A DNA stretch of 23,411 nucleotides from Fen-1077 sp050014355 (GCA_050014355.1 JBEKDL010000023.1:1-23411), one strand, 5' to 3'; counted from the stretch's first letter, positions 8,624 to 15,409 are shown. Translations and numbers: made by a program. Notes: generated by a model not told the origin, from the sequence alone.

Positions 8624-8974
8624 ATGATGTATGGGGAGTATCATTATAGAGCGAGTCAGGGAAGGCTAACAATCCCACCCAAGGCGCGATGGTTCTTTAC
8701 TGCCGGGGTTGAATTCCTACTTCTCGAAGCGGGTTGTGTGGCTGGCCTGCCATCAGCAAGTGGATTACCGGTGGATAGAAGAGGCCGGGTTACTCTACCG
8801 TCGAAGTTACGAAAGGCAGCCCGTATTGAAGACGAAGTTGTAGTTGTTATAGGTCCCGATGACTATTTCGAGGTCTGGGGTAGAGAGAACTGGGAATTAG
8901 AAACTGGTCAGGCACAAGCTGAGGCAGACCGGCTGACACAATCCATGTCCAGGAGTACCCTGAAACCCGATTGA
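8624..8974 (+). CDS. Orphan MraZ-like regulator (two SpoVT/AbrB-type domains)
   Basis: A protein of about 116 residues with two swapped-hairpin repeats. The first reads GEYHYRASQGRLTIPPKARW and the second LPVDRRGRVTLPSKLRKAAR, then VVVVIGPDDYFEVWGRENWE. The GRxTxPxKxR cores and the FEVWxxxxWE end are typical of MraZ, a DNA-binding repressor that normally heads the division and cell-wall (dcw) cluster. Here no mraW, ftsI or mur gene follows, and both sides are decayed DNA, so it is an isolated or horizontally moved copy. The start could be 8624 or 8627; the longer 8549 start is unlikely because it lies in the promoter. AAGGAT at 8609-8614 is a modest ribosome site. A divergent AbrB-type antitoxin is an alternative, but no toxin partner is visible. 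Confidence 0.7.
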   Translation: MMYGEYHYRASQGRLTIPPKARWFFTAGVEFLLLEAGCVAGLPSASGLPVDRRGRVTLPSKLRKAARIEDEVVVVIGPDDYFEVWGRENWELETGQAQAEADRLTQSMSRSTLKPD

Positions 8975-8989
8975 CCTGAGAAATCAGGT
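8974..8989 (+). terminator. Small hairpin after the MraZ-like gene
   Basis: ACCTGA-GAAA-TCAGGT is a perfect 6-bp stem with a GAAA tetraloop starting at the last base of the stop codon. The tail TTAATTCACATT is only weakly T-rich, so this is a possible rather than a strong terminator. Confidence 0.35.
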
Positions 8990-9403
8990 TAATTCACATT
9001 AGCTGTTTTGTGACCTGAAATTGATACTTTGGCTGGGTAACGGCGTCGTTCCGCGGCTAGGCCGACAAGAGGGTAGCGATAAGGTTGTTCGGCGCTATTA
9101 GTGACTACGTGGATCACCGGGACATTAGCCAAGTGAATGTTTGGTTGATGCTGATGTGGGCGTGGCCTTTGTTAATAGTAAAAACGCAAAGCCCCCACGA
9201 GCATTTAGCCTCGAATGTTAACATATCGGCAAGGGAAAATCGATTTTTCGAAAAGAGAAGATGGACAAGAGAAAAACTAAGAATAATTTCCGTCGACATA
9301 CCGGGGAGAGTCACTGGAGAATGCGTATCAAGTAAGCTCATGTAGCAGGTTTCATCTAGGAGCCTTCTTTCCAATCTTACATCTTGTTCATCCTGAACTG
9401 TGC

Positions 9404-9556
9404 GTTGCGAGGCTCAAACCGATTTTCGAGAAGACGGCAAGGGGTAAGCTAGGCAAGCATAAGAAGGCTGTTTTTATGATGGCACTGACTGGGCGGATGA
9501 TTAATCATCCGCATAAACGGCATTACCCGATGAGGCAACCAAGCCCGAACGGTTAA
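9404..9556 (+). pseudogene. Decayed gene remnant (copy B), inverted relative to copy A
   Basis: An open tail reads VARLKPIFEKTARGKLGKHK then KAVFMMALTGRMINHP and ends at TAA 9554-9556. The block 9425-9483 matches the complement of 8360-8419 at about five bases in six with one gap. The two copies therefore descend from one element or gene family. The parent family is not recognised; ARGKxxK near a C-terminus recalls some IS110-type transposases, but the match is too short to call. Confidence 0.35.
9493..9512. repeat. Perfect 20-bp palindrome
   Basis: GCGGATGATTAATCATCCGC is self-complementary over all 20 bases with no loop. It lies inside decayed copy B and is absent from copy A. That fits a protein-binding or recombination site better than a terminator. 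Confidence 0.5.
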
Positions 9557-9587
9557 AATACACTAAGAAACAAGAAATGGTCACGGA

Positions 9588-9645
9588 AACCCTTGAGCCA
9601 GTTCAAGGGTTAGGATAGGCGGAGGTTCACCCCCACCTATGTGGG
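9588..9645 (+). other. Hairpin cluster, possible structured RNA or attenuator
   Basis: AACCCTTGA (9588-9596) pairs perfectly with TCAAGGGTT (9603-9611) around a 6-nt loop. Downstream, ATAGG (9615-9619) can pair with CCTAT (9636-9640), or CCCAC (9632-9636) with GTGGG (9641-9645). The last two stems share bases and exclude each other. No known riboswitch signature was recognised. Confidence 0.3.
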
Positions 9646-9767
9646 AATACTCTAGCAGGATTTTAAGCGTATCAGCGGCATTGCTACGGAACCATAATAC
9701 GAGTCTCGGGTCACTTTTCGAGCAAATGTAGCCTCCCAAGTCCAGCTTAGAACCATGTGGCTACATA

Positions 9768-9796
9768 TTGACATTGAAGGGGAAATGGTCTATTGT
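9768..9796 (+). promoter_or_regulatory. Promoter of the small zinc-ribbon gene
   Basis: A perfect TTGACA (9768-9773), a 17-bp spacer and TATTGT (9791-9796) predict a transcript start near 9803, just before the ribosome site AAAGGAGGT (9806-9814). Confidence 0.55.
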
Positions 9797-9821
9797 TCAT
9801 AGCAAAAAGGAGGTCAAACAG

Positions 9822-9962
9822 ATGCAAGGGTACTGTATGAAATACCGCGCAAAGAGGGAAATAAAGAATCCGCAAGCCGTCACCCTGAAGAACAAGAGGC
9901 CAGCAACACAAGGTGTATGTCCGGTGTGCGGGACTAAGATATTCAGGATTGGGAAGGCGTAA
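9822..9962 (+). CDS. DUF5679-type mini-protein with one altered zinc ligand
   Basis: This 46-residue protein begins MQGYCMKYRAKREIKNPQAV, has RPATQGVCPVCGTKIFRIGK and ends there. It matches the small DUF5679-type proteins common in Chloroflexota and Actinobacteria, whose N-terminus normally reads YCVKCR, giving a four-cysteine zinc ribbon. Here the second cysteine is Tyr8, leaving Cys5, Cys31 and Cys34. The function of the family is unknown. The start at 9822 is fixed by an ideal AAAGGAGGT site 7 nt upstream; an in-frame start at 9768 is excluded because it lies in the -35 box. It is monocistronic, with its own promoter and a strong terminator. The altered ligand may mean relaxed selection or a different metal site. 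Confidence 0.8.
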   Translation: MQGYCMKYRAKREIKNPQAVTLKNKRPATQGVCPVCGTKIFRIGKA

Positions 9963-9982
9963 AAATATAGTCCTTCGAAGCT

Positions 9983-10018
9983 AGAAAGCCGGATATCGGT
10001 ACCGATACTCGGCTTTCT
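9983..10018 (+). terminator. Rho-independent terminator after the mini-protein gene
   Basis: AGAAAGCCG (9983-9991) pairs with CGGCTTTCT (10010-10018), and the inner TATCGGT/ACCGATA (9994-10007) continues the stem. The result is a long, nearly perfect hairpin followed by TACTATTTT. It is nearly symmetrical, so it could also serve the other strand. Confidence 0.75.
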
Positions 10019-10257
10019 TACTATTTTGGTCACACATTATGGACGTTTGTGACCCACGATACACAATCTATTAAAATGGACACTGGTTCACTTAGTTGGC
10101 GATAAGGCATCCTATTACTTCTATTTAGAAATCATTGAAGTTCTCCTTGGTCTTTTTCGGCATGTAAATTCATACGCAATCACAATCTTCTTCTTATCGT
10201 GATGACCCGCCTATTTAATACAGCAGTTTGGGCAACAAATCAATTAATTTAGATTCG
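10019..10257. other. Intergenic stretch with an inverted repeat
   Basis: GGTCACA (10028-10034) and TGTGACC (10048-10054) form a perfect 7-bp inverted repeat 13 bp apart. The half-site resembles Crp-type TGTGA, but the spacing is wider than usual. Nothing else is supported. Confidence 0.3.
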
Positions 10258-10857
10258 TTACTTTTGCCAAGATTCTAGTAACTGCGTAACGATCCTTTCC
10301 CAACTGTATCGCTGTACATGTTCCTGTGCCTTTTCCCCTAGGTGGCGTGCCGATTCAGGCTCTTCTGTTAGTTTGAGAACCGCCTCGGCAATCCCCTCTG
10401 CGCTCCCGGTTCCAACAAAGCACATTTCGTATGCGTTAAAGAGGTCGCGAAGGTTGGGAAGATCGGGGGTGATTATCGGACGTGCTAAAGCTGCATACTC
10501 AAATAGTTTCATAGGCGTACCCGTTGGCAGGGTATGGGGGAGAACAGCAATATCGAATTGACCTATCTGTTCAAACGCCTTCTCATGCAGCATCGGCCCG
10601 AGCCAATCTACCTTTCCCTCAAGGTTTAGCTGTTTTTCCAGAGAGCGCAAGCCCGCGTACTCCTCGCCGTGCCCTACGATCTTTAATCGGAAACGTCCCG
10701 GGTAACCGGAATCGAGCAGATTCAGAGCCGTGAGAAGCAAATCCACACGATGCCAGTGGCTAAGACTGCCAACGGAGCCGATTTTAATATTGACTTGTCC
10801 AGAGAAGTAGTTCATTATAATGTTGGATAGGAAGTTGAACAAGAGGACGGAATTCAT
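10258..10857 (-). pseudogene. GT4 glycosyltransferase, C-terminal half only
   Basis: The 199-residue frame encodes the nucleotide-sugar-binding domain of a GT-B, GT4-type glycosyltransferase: IKIGSVGSLSHWHRVDLLLT, FRLKIVGHGEEYAGLRSLEK, VDWLGPMLHEKAFEQIGQFD, PTGTPMKLFEYAALARPIIT. The acceptor-binding N-terminal domain (usually about 180 residues) is missing. The first 15-20 residues do not fit the family, and no ribosome site precedes the ATG at 10857. It is therefore a 5'-truncated relic, probably non-functional, brought in or broken by the recombination that shaped this region. Its parent would have built a surface polysaccharide or glycolipid. Confidence 0.75.
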
Positions 10858-10896
10858 AGAAAATAGCTAAAAGAAACACAATACCTTTGTTTCAGG

Positions 10897-10921
10897 GGGA
10901 GTTCGACCCTCCCCCGTCTCC
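10897..10921 (+). other. tRNA/tmRNA 3'-end-like segment (possible att remnant)
   Basis: GGGAG-TTCGACC-CTCCC is a perfect T-arm (5-bp stem, 7-nt loop with TTCGA), followed by CCGTCTCC. That resembles the usual tmRNA 3' end, where CCGTCTCC precedes ACCA; here CCG follows instead. No matching acceptor strand, D-arm or tag reading frame lies at tRNA or tmRNA distance upstream, where the glycosyltransferase remnant sits. It is not a functional RNA gene. A duplicated 3' end left by an integrated island is plausible. Confidence 0.35.
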
Positions 10922-10999
10922 CCGTCCTCAAGTGCCAGCTTCTTTACATCTGCACATTTCGTCAAATTGTTACCGGCGGACAGATACCCTAATATCTAA

Positions 11000-11122
11000 G
11001 TCGGACGGGCGATGGTTAATTCAAAGAAGGTCTCAATATCTTGGTGTGGAAAAATCCTCTTTGGTGGAGCCGGGGTGATAATAGGCAGAACTTTTGAACC
11101 GGAATTTAGCCTCACGATATAG
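11000..11122 (+). pseudogene. C-terminal tail of a second serine recombinase
   Basis: One frame, open from the stop at 10997-10999, reads MVNSKKVSISWCGKILFGGA then GVIIGRTFEPEFSLTI and stops at 11120-11122. It aligns with the end of the recombinase at 7884, which reads KVMFGGPPCTIRRTFELSFS. The DNA shares GCAGAACTTTTGAAC. Only about 40 residues survive. Both tails point the same way, about 3.2 kb apart, suggesting a tandem or nested insertion of related elements. Confidence 0.6.
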
Positions 11123-11507
11123 GATGGCAGCCTATATTTTAAGCTACTAGAGTAATTTGTGTCTGCCATGCTGTTATTCTGGGAATACCTTGGGTAAGGA
11201 CCTTACCTTCTGGGTTATGGTAAAACTGAACAGAGTAAGTCAGGTAAAATCTCACTATCAGTAGATTCAACGATGCTAGATGCCGAATTAGGGTTTACCG
11301 AATCTAGAGTAACTTTTTATACTGCAAGCGATAGCTTCGTACTGCACATAACAAGCAAATGTGACATCGACTACACAACTGGACTATTATTAAATATTCA
11401 AAGCTGAAGTTTGAATAATTGGCGGCTGTCCTGCTTTCTCTTATTTGTATATTACCTATAATTTTGTTATGCTTTTGTCAGAAAATTCAGCAATGGGAAG
11501 GCAAGAG
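11123..11507. other. Intergenic stretch upstream of the ABM gene
   Basis: No gene is visible. A perfect TATAAT at 11457-11462 is a likely -10 element for the ABM-domain gene (predicted start near 11469), but no good -35 stands 17-18 bp upstream. The rest shows nothing I can interpret. Confidence 0.4.
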
Positions 11508-11843
11508 ATGCCGAAGGAGGTAACTGTGGTAAGGGTTGTCGTAGATCACGCCCTAAAAGATAAGAAAGATATCGAAGCATATATTAAGGTTATGCGAGAG
11601 CTCACAAATGAAGCTAGAAAACGGCCAGGATATGTAACCGGCGAGACCCTGGTCAATACCGAAGACGAACGTAATATCCTGGTGATAGCCACCTGGCATA
11701 GCAGTAAACAATTCACTGACTGGTACACACCGGAAATACGACAAAAGGTAAACGGAATGTATCCCCTTATCTTGACTGAACCGCCAAGAATTCGTATATA
11801 CAGCCATGTTATGGAGCGAAAGGGAAGGGTATGGTCGACCTAG
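11508..11843 (+). CDS. ABM-domain (antibiotic biosynthesis monooxygenase-like) protein
   Basis: A 111-residue dimeric ferredoxin-like alpha/beta-barrel protein. Features are VTVVRVVVDHALKDKKDIEA, an amphipathic helix with MRELTNEARKRPGYVTGETL, and ILVIATWHSSKQFTDWYTPE. The R-x-x-P-G-Y turn and the W-H/F-x-x-W segment are typical of ABM proteins. The family includes small cofactor-free oxygenases and many members of unknown role, including some in anaerobes. I chose ATG 11508, preceded by GGGAAGG, over 11445 and 11493, because a TATAAT lies at 11457-11462. It is a single gene convergent with the ten-gene operon. Function is unassigned. Confidence 0.7.
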   Translation: MPKEVTVVRVVVDHALKDKKDIEAYIKVMRELTNEARKRPGYVTGETLVNTEDERNILVIATWHSSKQFTDWYTPEIRQKVNGMYPLILTEPPRIRIYSHVMERKGRVWST

Positions 11844-11975
11844 AAATAAACAGAAGTGGATAGATGAAACCGTGGTTATCGAGGGCGGATATTCTTTTGT
11901 TTGTCTGTCTAAATTTGGGAAGCACTGGATATTCCTAGGTTTTACAGGGATAGATTCCATCGTACTTTTAAGTAA

Positions 11976-11992
11976 CGAGGCCCACGGCCTCG
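11976..11992 (-). terminator. Terminator of the ten-gene leftward operon
   Basis: CGAGGCC-CAC-GGCCTCG is a perfect 7-bp GC-rich hairpin starting 12 nt beyond the zinc-ribbon stop. Read leftward it is followed by TTACTTAAAAG. It is the only strong hairpin between the convergent ABM gene and the operon. Confidence 0.55.
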
Positions 11993-12004
11993 GGTGGTCG
12001 GCTA

Positions 12005-12331
12005 TCAGCCACAATAAAGAGGCTGAAAACCAGCAAGAACCAGCTTGTGAATATGACACCCATCGCAGGCCGGGCATTTGATATTCTTCTCCTGAGATGG
12101 GCTGGTGGGTGCCGGCAACTTGAATCTATGTTTACATTGCTGGCATTCATATTGCCATAGGGATGGTTCCGCGGTTAAATCGGAGCCAGCTGGCACCCAG
12201 GAAGTTAATTTTCTAATTTGAGAACTCCCGCACTGCGGGCATGCTGTTTCTTTTCCCGGCGCGTGGGTACTGTCCGCGGGCAACCTGAATATGTTTCCGC
12301 ACTGACGACATAAATACGTATTTTCAATCAT
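12005..12331 (-). CDS. Double zinc-ribbon protein
   Basis: A 108-residue protein with two CxxC...CxxC ribbons: Cys8, Cys11, Cys31 and Cys34, then Cys63, Cys66, Cys86 and Cys89. Each ribbon begins with YxCxxCxxxFxLPA, so the second half is an internal duplication of the first. The ATG at 12331 overlaps the methyltransferase gene by 8 nt and is probably read by coupling; a longer in-frame version from 12394 would overlap it by 71 nt and is unlikely. Such ribbons bind zinc or act as small redox or metal chaperones. No specific function is assigned. As the last gene of the operon it may help assemble the iron-sulfur or molybdenum enzyme, but that is inference. Confidence 0.7.
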   Translation of the reverse strand: MIENTYLCRQCGNIFRLPADSTHAPGKETACPQCGSSQIRKLTSWVPAGSDLTAEPSLWQYECQQCKHRFKLPAPTSPSQEKNIKCPACDGCHIHKLVLAGFQPLYCG

Positions 12332-13022
12332 AGGCCGGCGCTTCCTCAGTTTTTCGTGGCGACTCAATACACAGGTCAATAAAAACGAAATCACTGCTTA
12401 CCTTGCCGCTGAGCCTTGACCGACCGAGAATTTCACGCACCTCAGGGACAGTATAGCTGGCCAGCAGGGCCTTGGGCCAGTTTTCCCGGTGTCTCCTGTT
12501 CATGAATCTGGAAACAGACCAGATAGCGGCTTTCCATACGGGGTTCTGGTAAACCCTTTTATTATCCCTGATAACCACGAACCCGGTCTCTTTGGTTACC
12601 CTGGCTATCTCGTTAAATACAGCCACAGGTTTAAACCAGTGATGGAGTGAAGCGTAGCTAATTGCCAGGTCGAAGGAATCATCTGCGAAGGGGAGCGCCG
12701 CTGCCGTAGAAACAATAAAGGTTATTTTGTCGCTGACGCCAGCGTGCCTGGCATTCTCCCTGGCTTTCCTTATCATGTCTTCCGATATGTCAAGGGCGAC
12801 GATATCAAAATGGCAACCTTTTACTTTAGCCAGTTCGATAGCCAGTAAACCCGAGCCGGTCCCGATGTCGAGTACCCTGCCACTATTTATTCCCTTTCTC
12901 AGGACCTTTCTCACGAAATATTTATATTCGGGCATCATGTAGCGACTGGCACCCCTGTCATATTGGTCTACAGCATCCCTGCCAGCTATCGGCTCTTCAG
13001 AGAGAGGAATTCTTTCACCCAT
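12324..13022 (-). CDS. Class I SAM-dependent methyltransferase
   Basis: A 232-residue Rossmann methyltransferase. Motif I is RVLDIGTGSGLLAIELA (from 49), the acidic residue after beta 2 is Asp78 (VALDISEDM), and the motif IV region is FDLAISYASLHHWFKP. It belongs to the broad UbiE/MenG-like Methyltransf_11 group, which includes C-methylases of quinones. The start ATG at 13022 has AAAGGGGAG upstream. It follows the second radical SAM gene by 35 nt and overlaps the zinc-ribbon gene. Next to a UbiA prenyltransferase, ring methylation of a prenylated carrier is a reasonable guess, but the substrate cannot be read from the sequence. Confidence 0.8.
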   Translation of the reverse strand: MGERIPLSEEPIAGRDAVDQYDRGASRYMMPEYKYFVRKVLRKGINSGRVLDIGTGSGLLAIELAKVKGCHFDIVALDISEDMIRKARENARHAGVSDKITFIVSTAAALPFADDSFDLAISYASLHHWFKPVAVFNEIARVTKETGFVVIRDNKRVYQNPVWKAAIWSVSRFMNRRHRENWPKALLASYTVPEVREILGRSRLSGKVSSDFVFIDLCIESPRKTEEAPAYD

Positions 13023-13057
13023 ACCGGGCTCCCCTTTCGCTGTATACGTAAGTCATA

Positions 13058-14182
13058 TTACATGCCTTTCAGTGAAGTGTAGATTCCGCCGGTACCTCCG
13101 TAAAGCTTTAGGCCGTACCGCTCATAAATGGGCAGTGCTTCCGCATAAAGATGTAACATTCTCTCAACACTCGGCGGTGTCATGTCCTCGTAAACGGCTT
13201 TTCTCATGGGAGTGTGCGGCACAATAGAAGCAACTACCCCCATGGAGGCGGCCAATTCCACACCCCTTAGGATAGATTCATCATCTTCGCCGATCCCGGC
13301 GATGACCATGGTATAGACCTCGTTGCGGTCAAAGATGTTAACGCATTTGTCCCACACCCTCATGTAGTCCTCTATCGTGTTCTTTCCCTTCATGGGCATG
13401 ATATCTTCTCTAAGGTTCTTATCGAAGCACTCGATATTGCACAGGGCGGTGGTGGCCCCCGCCTCTTTGCCTTCACGCAGGAGGGACTCAAGCAGAGAGC
13501 AATCGGACAAGGGTTCAAAATTGAGTGTCATGGTAACGCTGGCTCGCTGATGTATAAGTCTGGCCGTCTCTACCAGGTCCTCCAGTCCTTTACCCCGGCT
13601 GAGCTTGGTGCCGGTACTGAGAGTCACATGCCTTATCATCCCTTCGTTGAACGCGGCTTCGGCGACCTCAGCTACGTGAGAAGGAGATTTGGCCGTAAAA
13701 CCGGCCCACCAGGTCTCTACGGCGCAAAACTTGCAGGCTTTACCCATTATCTGATAGCCGCATCTCTGGTTCAGGACGGAGCGCAGGTGGTCCGGCTCGC
13801 CAATAACGGCAATATCTGACATGCGGACACCATCACGGGTAAACCTGTCGTAGTACTTCGGGCGGGGCATCATGGCTATATTCGTGAATTTCCCGTTGTT
13901 CTTCCAGATTTCATACCGGCCTGAGCTGGTCTTGACCATGTGGAACGGAGAATTCTCGGCAAACTTGCCATTGATAATAAGTACGGTGGTAAATAAGCCG
14001 GTCACCGGTTGCTTCAGAAGGAAAACAAATCTCCCGTTCTTTATCGCCGGGGCGTTCCACTCTCTTTCGAGTTCATCCTGTAACGCTGCCGGGACGATTA
14101 CACCATGTGTTTGAAGTTCGGTCTTTATCTTGCCCAGCACGCCTACTTCTTCTGTGTAAGTTGCCATCGCCATGTTCACCAT
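13058..14182 (-). CDS. Radical SAM protein B with CX8CX2C cluster motif
   Basis: A 374-residue protein paralogous to its upstream neighbour. An N-terminal domain of about 125 residues (ELQTHGVIVPAALQDELERE, INGKFAENSPFHMVKTSSGR) precedes a radical SAM barrel. The cluster ligands are Cys141, Cys150 and Cys153 in CGYQIMGKACKFCA, spaced CX8CX2C instead of the usual CX3CX2C. The barrel follows with VTLSTGTKLSRGKG, LNFEPLSD, CNIECFD and VIAGIGEDDESI, consistent with the SAM-binding strands of such enzymes. No C-terminal SPASM or other auxiliary cluster cysteines are seen. The ribosome site GAGGAGG precedes ATG 14182. The neighbours are a UbiA prenyltransferase and a methyltransferase, so a role in building a prenylated cofactor is inferred. 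The reaction is unknown. Confidence 0.85.
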   Translation of the reverse strand: MVNMAMATYTEEVGVLGKIKTELQTHGVIVPAALQDELEREWNAPAIKNGRFVFLLKQPVTGLFTTVLIINGKFAENSPFHMVKTSSGRYEIWKNNGKFTNIAMMPRPKYYDRFTRDGVRMSDIAVIGEPDHLRSVLNQRCGYQIMGKACKFCAVETWWAGFTAKSPSHVAEVAEAAFNEGMIRHVTLSTGTKLSRGKGLEDLVETARLIHQRASVTMTLNFEPLSDCSLLESLLREGKEAGATTALCNIECFDKNLREDIMPMKGKNTIEDYMRVWDKCVNIFDRNEVYTMVIAGIGEDDESILRGVELAASMGVVASIVPHTPMRKAVYEDMTPPSVERMLHLYAEALPIYERYGLKLYGGTGGIYTSLKGM

Positions 14183-14236
14183 AATTAATTCTTCCTCCTC
14201 TTATTATGTTTTACTATTTTTACACCCCTGGTAAGG

Positions 14237-15391
14237 TTACACTCCGAATCTGGCCACTTCCTTAATAGCGCTGAAGCCGCCGCCCCGGACACAACCGGCC
14301 CGAGAAGCGCACAGGTCCAGCCCGTTTTTGATATAAATGGCTACCGCTCGTTCGTAGAGTGAAAGCATCCTGTCAGCGCCTGGAGCTTCCATTTTCTCAT
14401 AGGCGGCACCGATAGCCGGACTGTGCGGAACCAGGAAGGTCATGACACCGTGAGAAGCCGCCATCTCCACGCCGTTCAGAATCGATTCGTCATCTTCACC
14501 GATGCCGGCGATGGCCACGGTGAAAACCTCGTTCTTACCAAAGATATCAAGGCATTTCTCCCAGGTCTTGATATACGTGGTCACAGGAATCCTGCCCTTC
14601 GCCGGCATTATTTGCGGGCGGAGGCTTTCATTAAAGCATTCGATGTTACAGGAGACGGTGGTGACACCTGCATCATGCCTGGCCTTCTTAAGCAAGGAAG
14701 TAAGGAGAGAATAGTCATCTAATGGTTCGAATTCAAGCATGATAGGGACTATTACCCTCTGGTGGATGCGCCTGGCCGTCTCGACCAGATTCTCCAGACC
14801 CTTGCCCGCAGTATTCAGGGTGGCCGTGGTCAGGGATACATGCTGTACTGCTCCTTCATTTACTCCGGCCTCAACGGTATCAGCAATTTCCGAAGCAGTT
14901 TTCTCGACATTGGCATCCCACCAGTGCTGGACGGCGCAAAAGCGGCACGCTTTACCGGTGCGGTGATAGTAGCAATCTTGATTTATCACCGAGCGCATAT
15001 GACCTGGCCCCACGATGACGGCCAGTTTAGGCATGGGAATGCCACGGCCGGTGGTTTTATCATAGAACTTCGGGCGAGGCAGCCAGGTGACGTCAGTATA
15101 TTTCTCATTGTCAACCCAAATTTCGTATTTACCAATGCTATCTTTGACAAGATGCAGGTGTGAACTTGATGCCCGTTTCCCATTGACGATAAAAACCGGC
15201 ATTAATTCGCCGTCCCCGGCCGGGGATTCAAGGCAGAGGACCATTCTCCCGGTTCTGACTGCGGGGGCATTGTACTGTTTTTCCAGCTCGCTGATTAACT
15301 CCGGCGGGATGCGAACACCCCTGGACTGGAGCTCAGCTTTCTTCCTGGTTATTGAATCTGACTTGTTCACGACAATCTCATTTCCGAACAA
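14237..15391 (-). CDS. Radical SAM protein A with CX8CX2C cluster motif
   Basis: A 384-residue paralogue of the next gene, colinear over its whole length, with the same N-terminal domain (AELQSRGVRIPPELISELEK, NGKRASSSHLHLVKDSIGKY, LPRPKFYDKTTGRGIPMPKL). The cluster motif is CYYHRTGKACRFCA: Cys140, Cys149, Cys152. Later motifs match the paralogue: VSLTTATLNTAGKG, LEFEPLDD, CNIECFN, AIAGIGEDDESI. The C-terminus differs, with CASRAGCVRGGGFSAIKEVA containing two extra cysteines. The start shown is TTG at 15391 without a clear ribosome site; GTG at 15370 is an alternative that agrees with the paralogue. The UbiA stop is 18 nt upstream. The pair may form a heterodimer or act in successive steps. 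The reaction is unknown. Confidence 0.83.
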   Translation of the reverse strand: MFGNEIVVNKSDSITRKKAELQSRGVRIPPELISELEKQYNAPAVRTGRMVLCLESPAGDGELMPVFIVNGKRASSSHLHLVKDSIGKYEIWVDNEKYTDVTWLPRPKFYDKTTGRGIPMPKLAVIVGPGHMRSVINQDCYYHRTGKACRFCAVQHWWDANVEKTASEIADTVEAGVNEGAVQHVSLTTATLNTAGKGLENLVETARRIHQRVIVPIMLEFEPLDDYSLLTSLLKKARHDAGVTTVSCNIECFNESLRPQIMPAKGRIPVTTYIKTWEKCLDIFGKNEVFTVAIAGIGEDDESILNGVEMAASHGVMTFLVPHSPAIGAAYEKMEAPGADRMLSLYERAVAIYIKNGLDLCASRAGCVRGGGFSAIKEVARFGV

Positions 15392-15409
15392 TCAATCGCG
15401 TACTTTGTC

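Larger units (their letters stand above)
8990..9767. other. Long non-coding stretch with remnants and hairpins
   Basis: No gene is supported. It contains one ATGTTAACAT copy (9215-9224), decayed copy B (to 9556), a 20-bp palindrome (9493-9512) and a hairpin cluster (9588-9645). An open frame at 9085-9345 has no ribosome site and no family signature and is opposed by an equally long frame on the other strand. Confidence 0.5.

Noticed and set aside
9085..9374. Opposed open frames of 86 codons on both strands.
   Set aside because: They overlap each other, have no ribosome site, show no family motif and lie among decayed sequence.
10843..10929. A complete tRNA between GAGGACGG and the T-arm-like segment.
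   Set aside because: The distance is about right, but the acceptor strands do not pair with CCGTCTC, and there is no D-arm or anticodon arm.
11806..12081. A 91-residue rightward frame overlapping the ABM gene end and the zinc-ribbon gene.
   Set aside because: It overlaps two better-supported genes, crosses the terminator hairpin and has no recognisable domain.
13058..15391. Assigning the radical SAM pair to MqnC/MqnE (futalosine menaquinone pathway).
   Set aside because: Those enzymes use CX3CX2C and lack this N-terminal domain; no mqnA, mqnB or mqnD genes are nearby.
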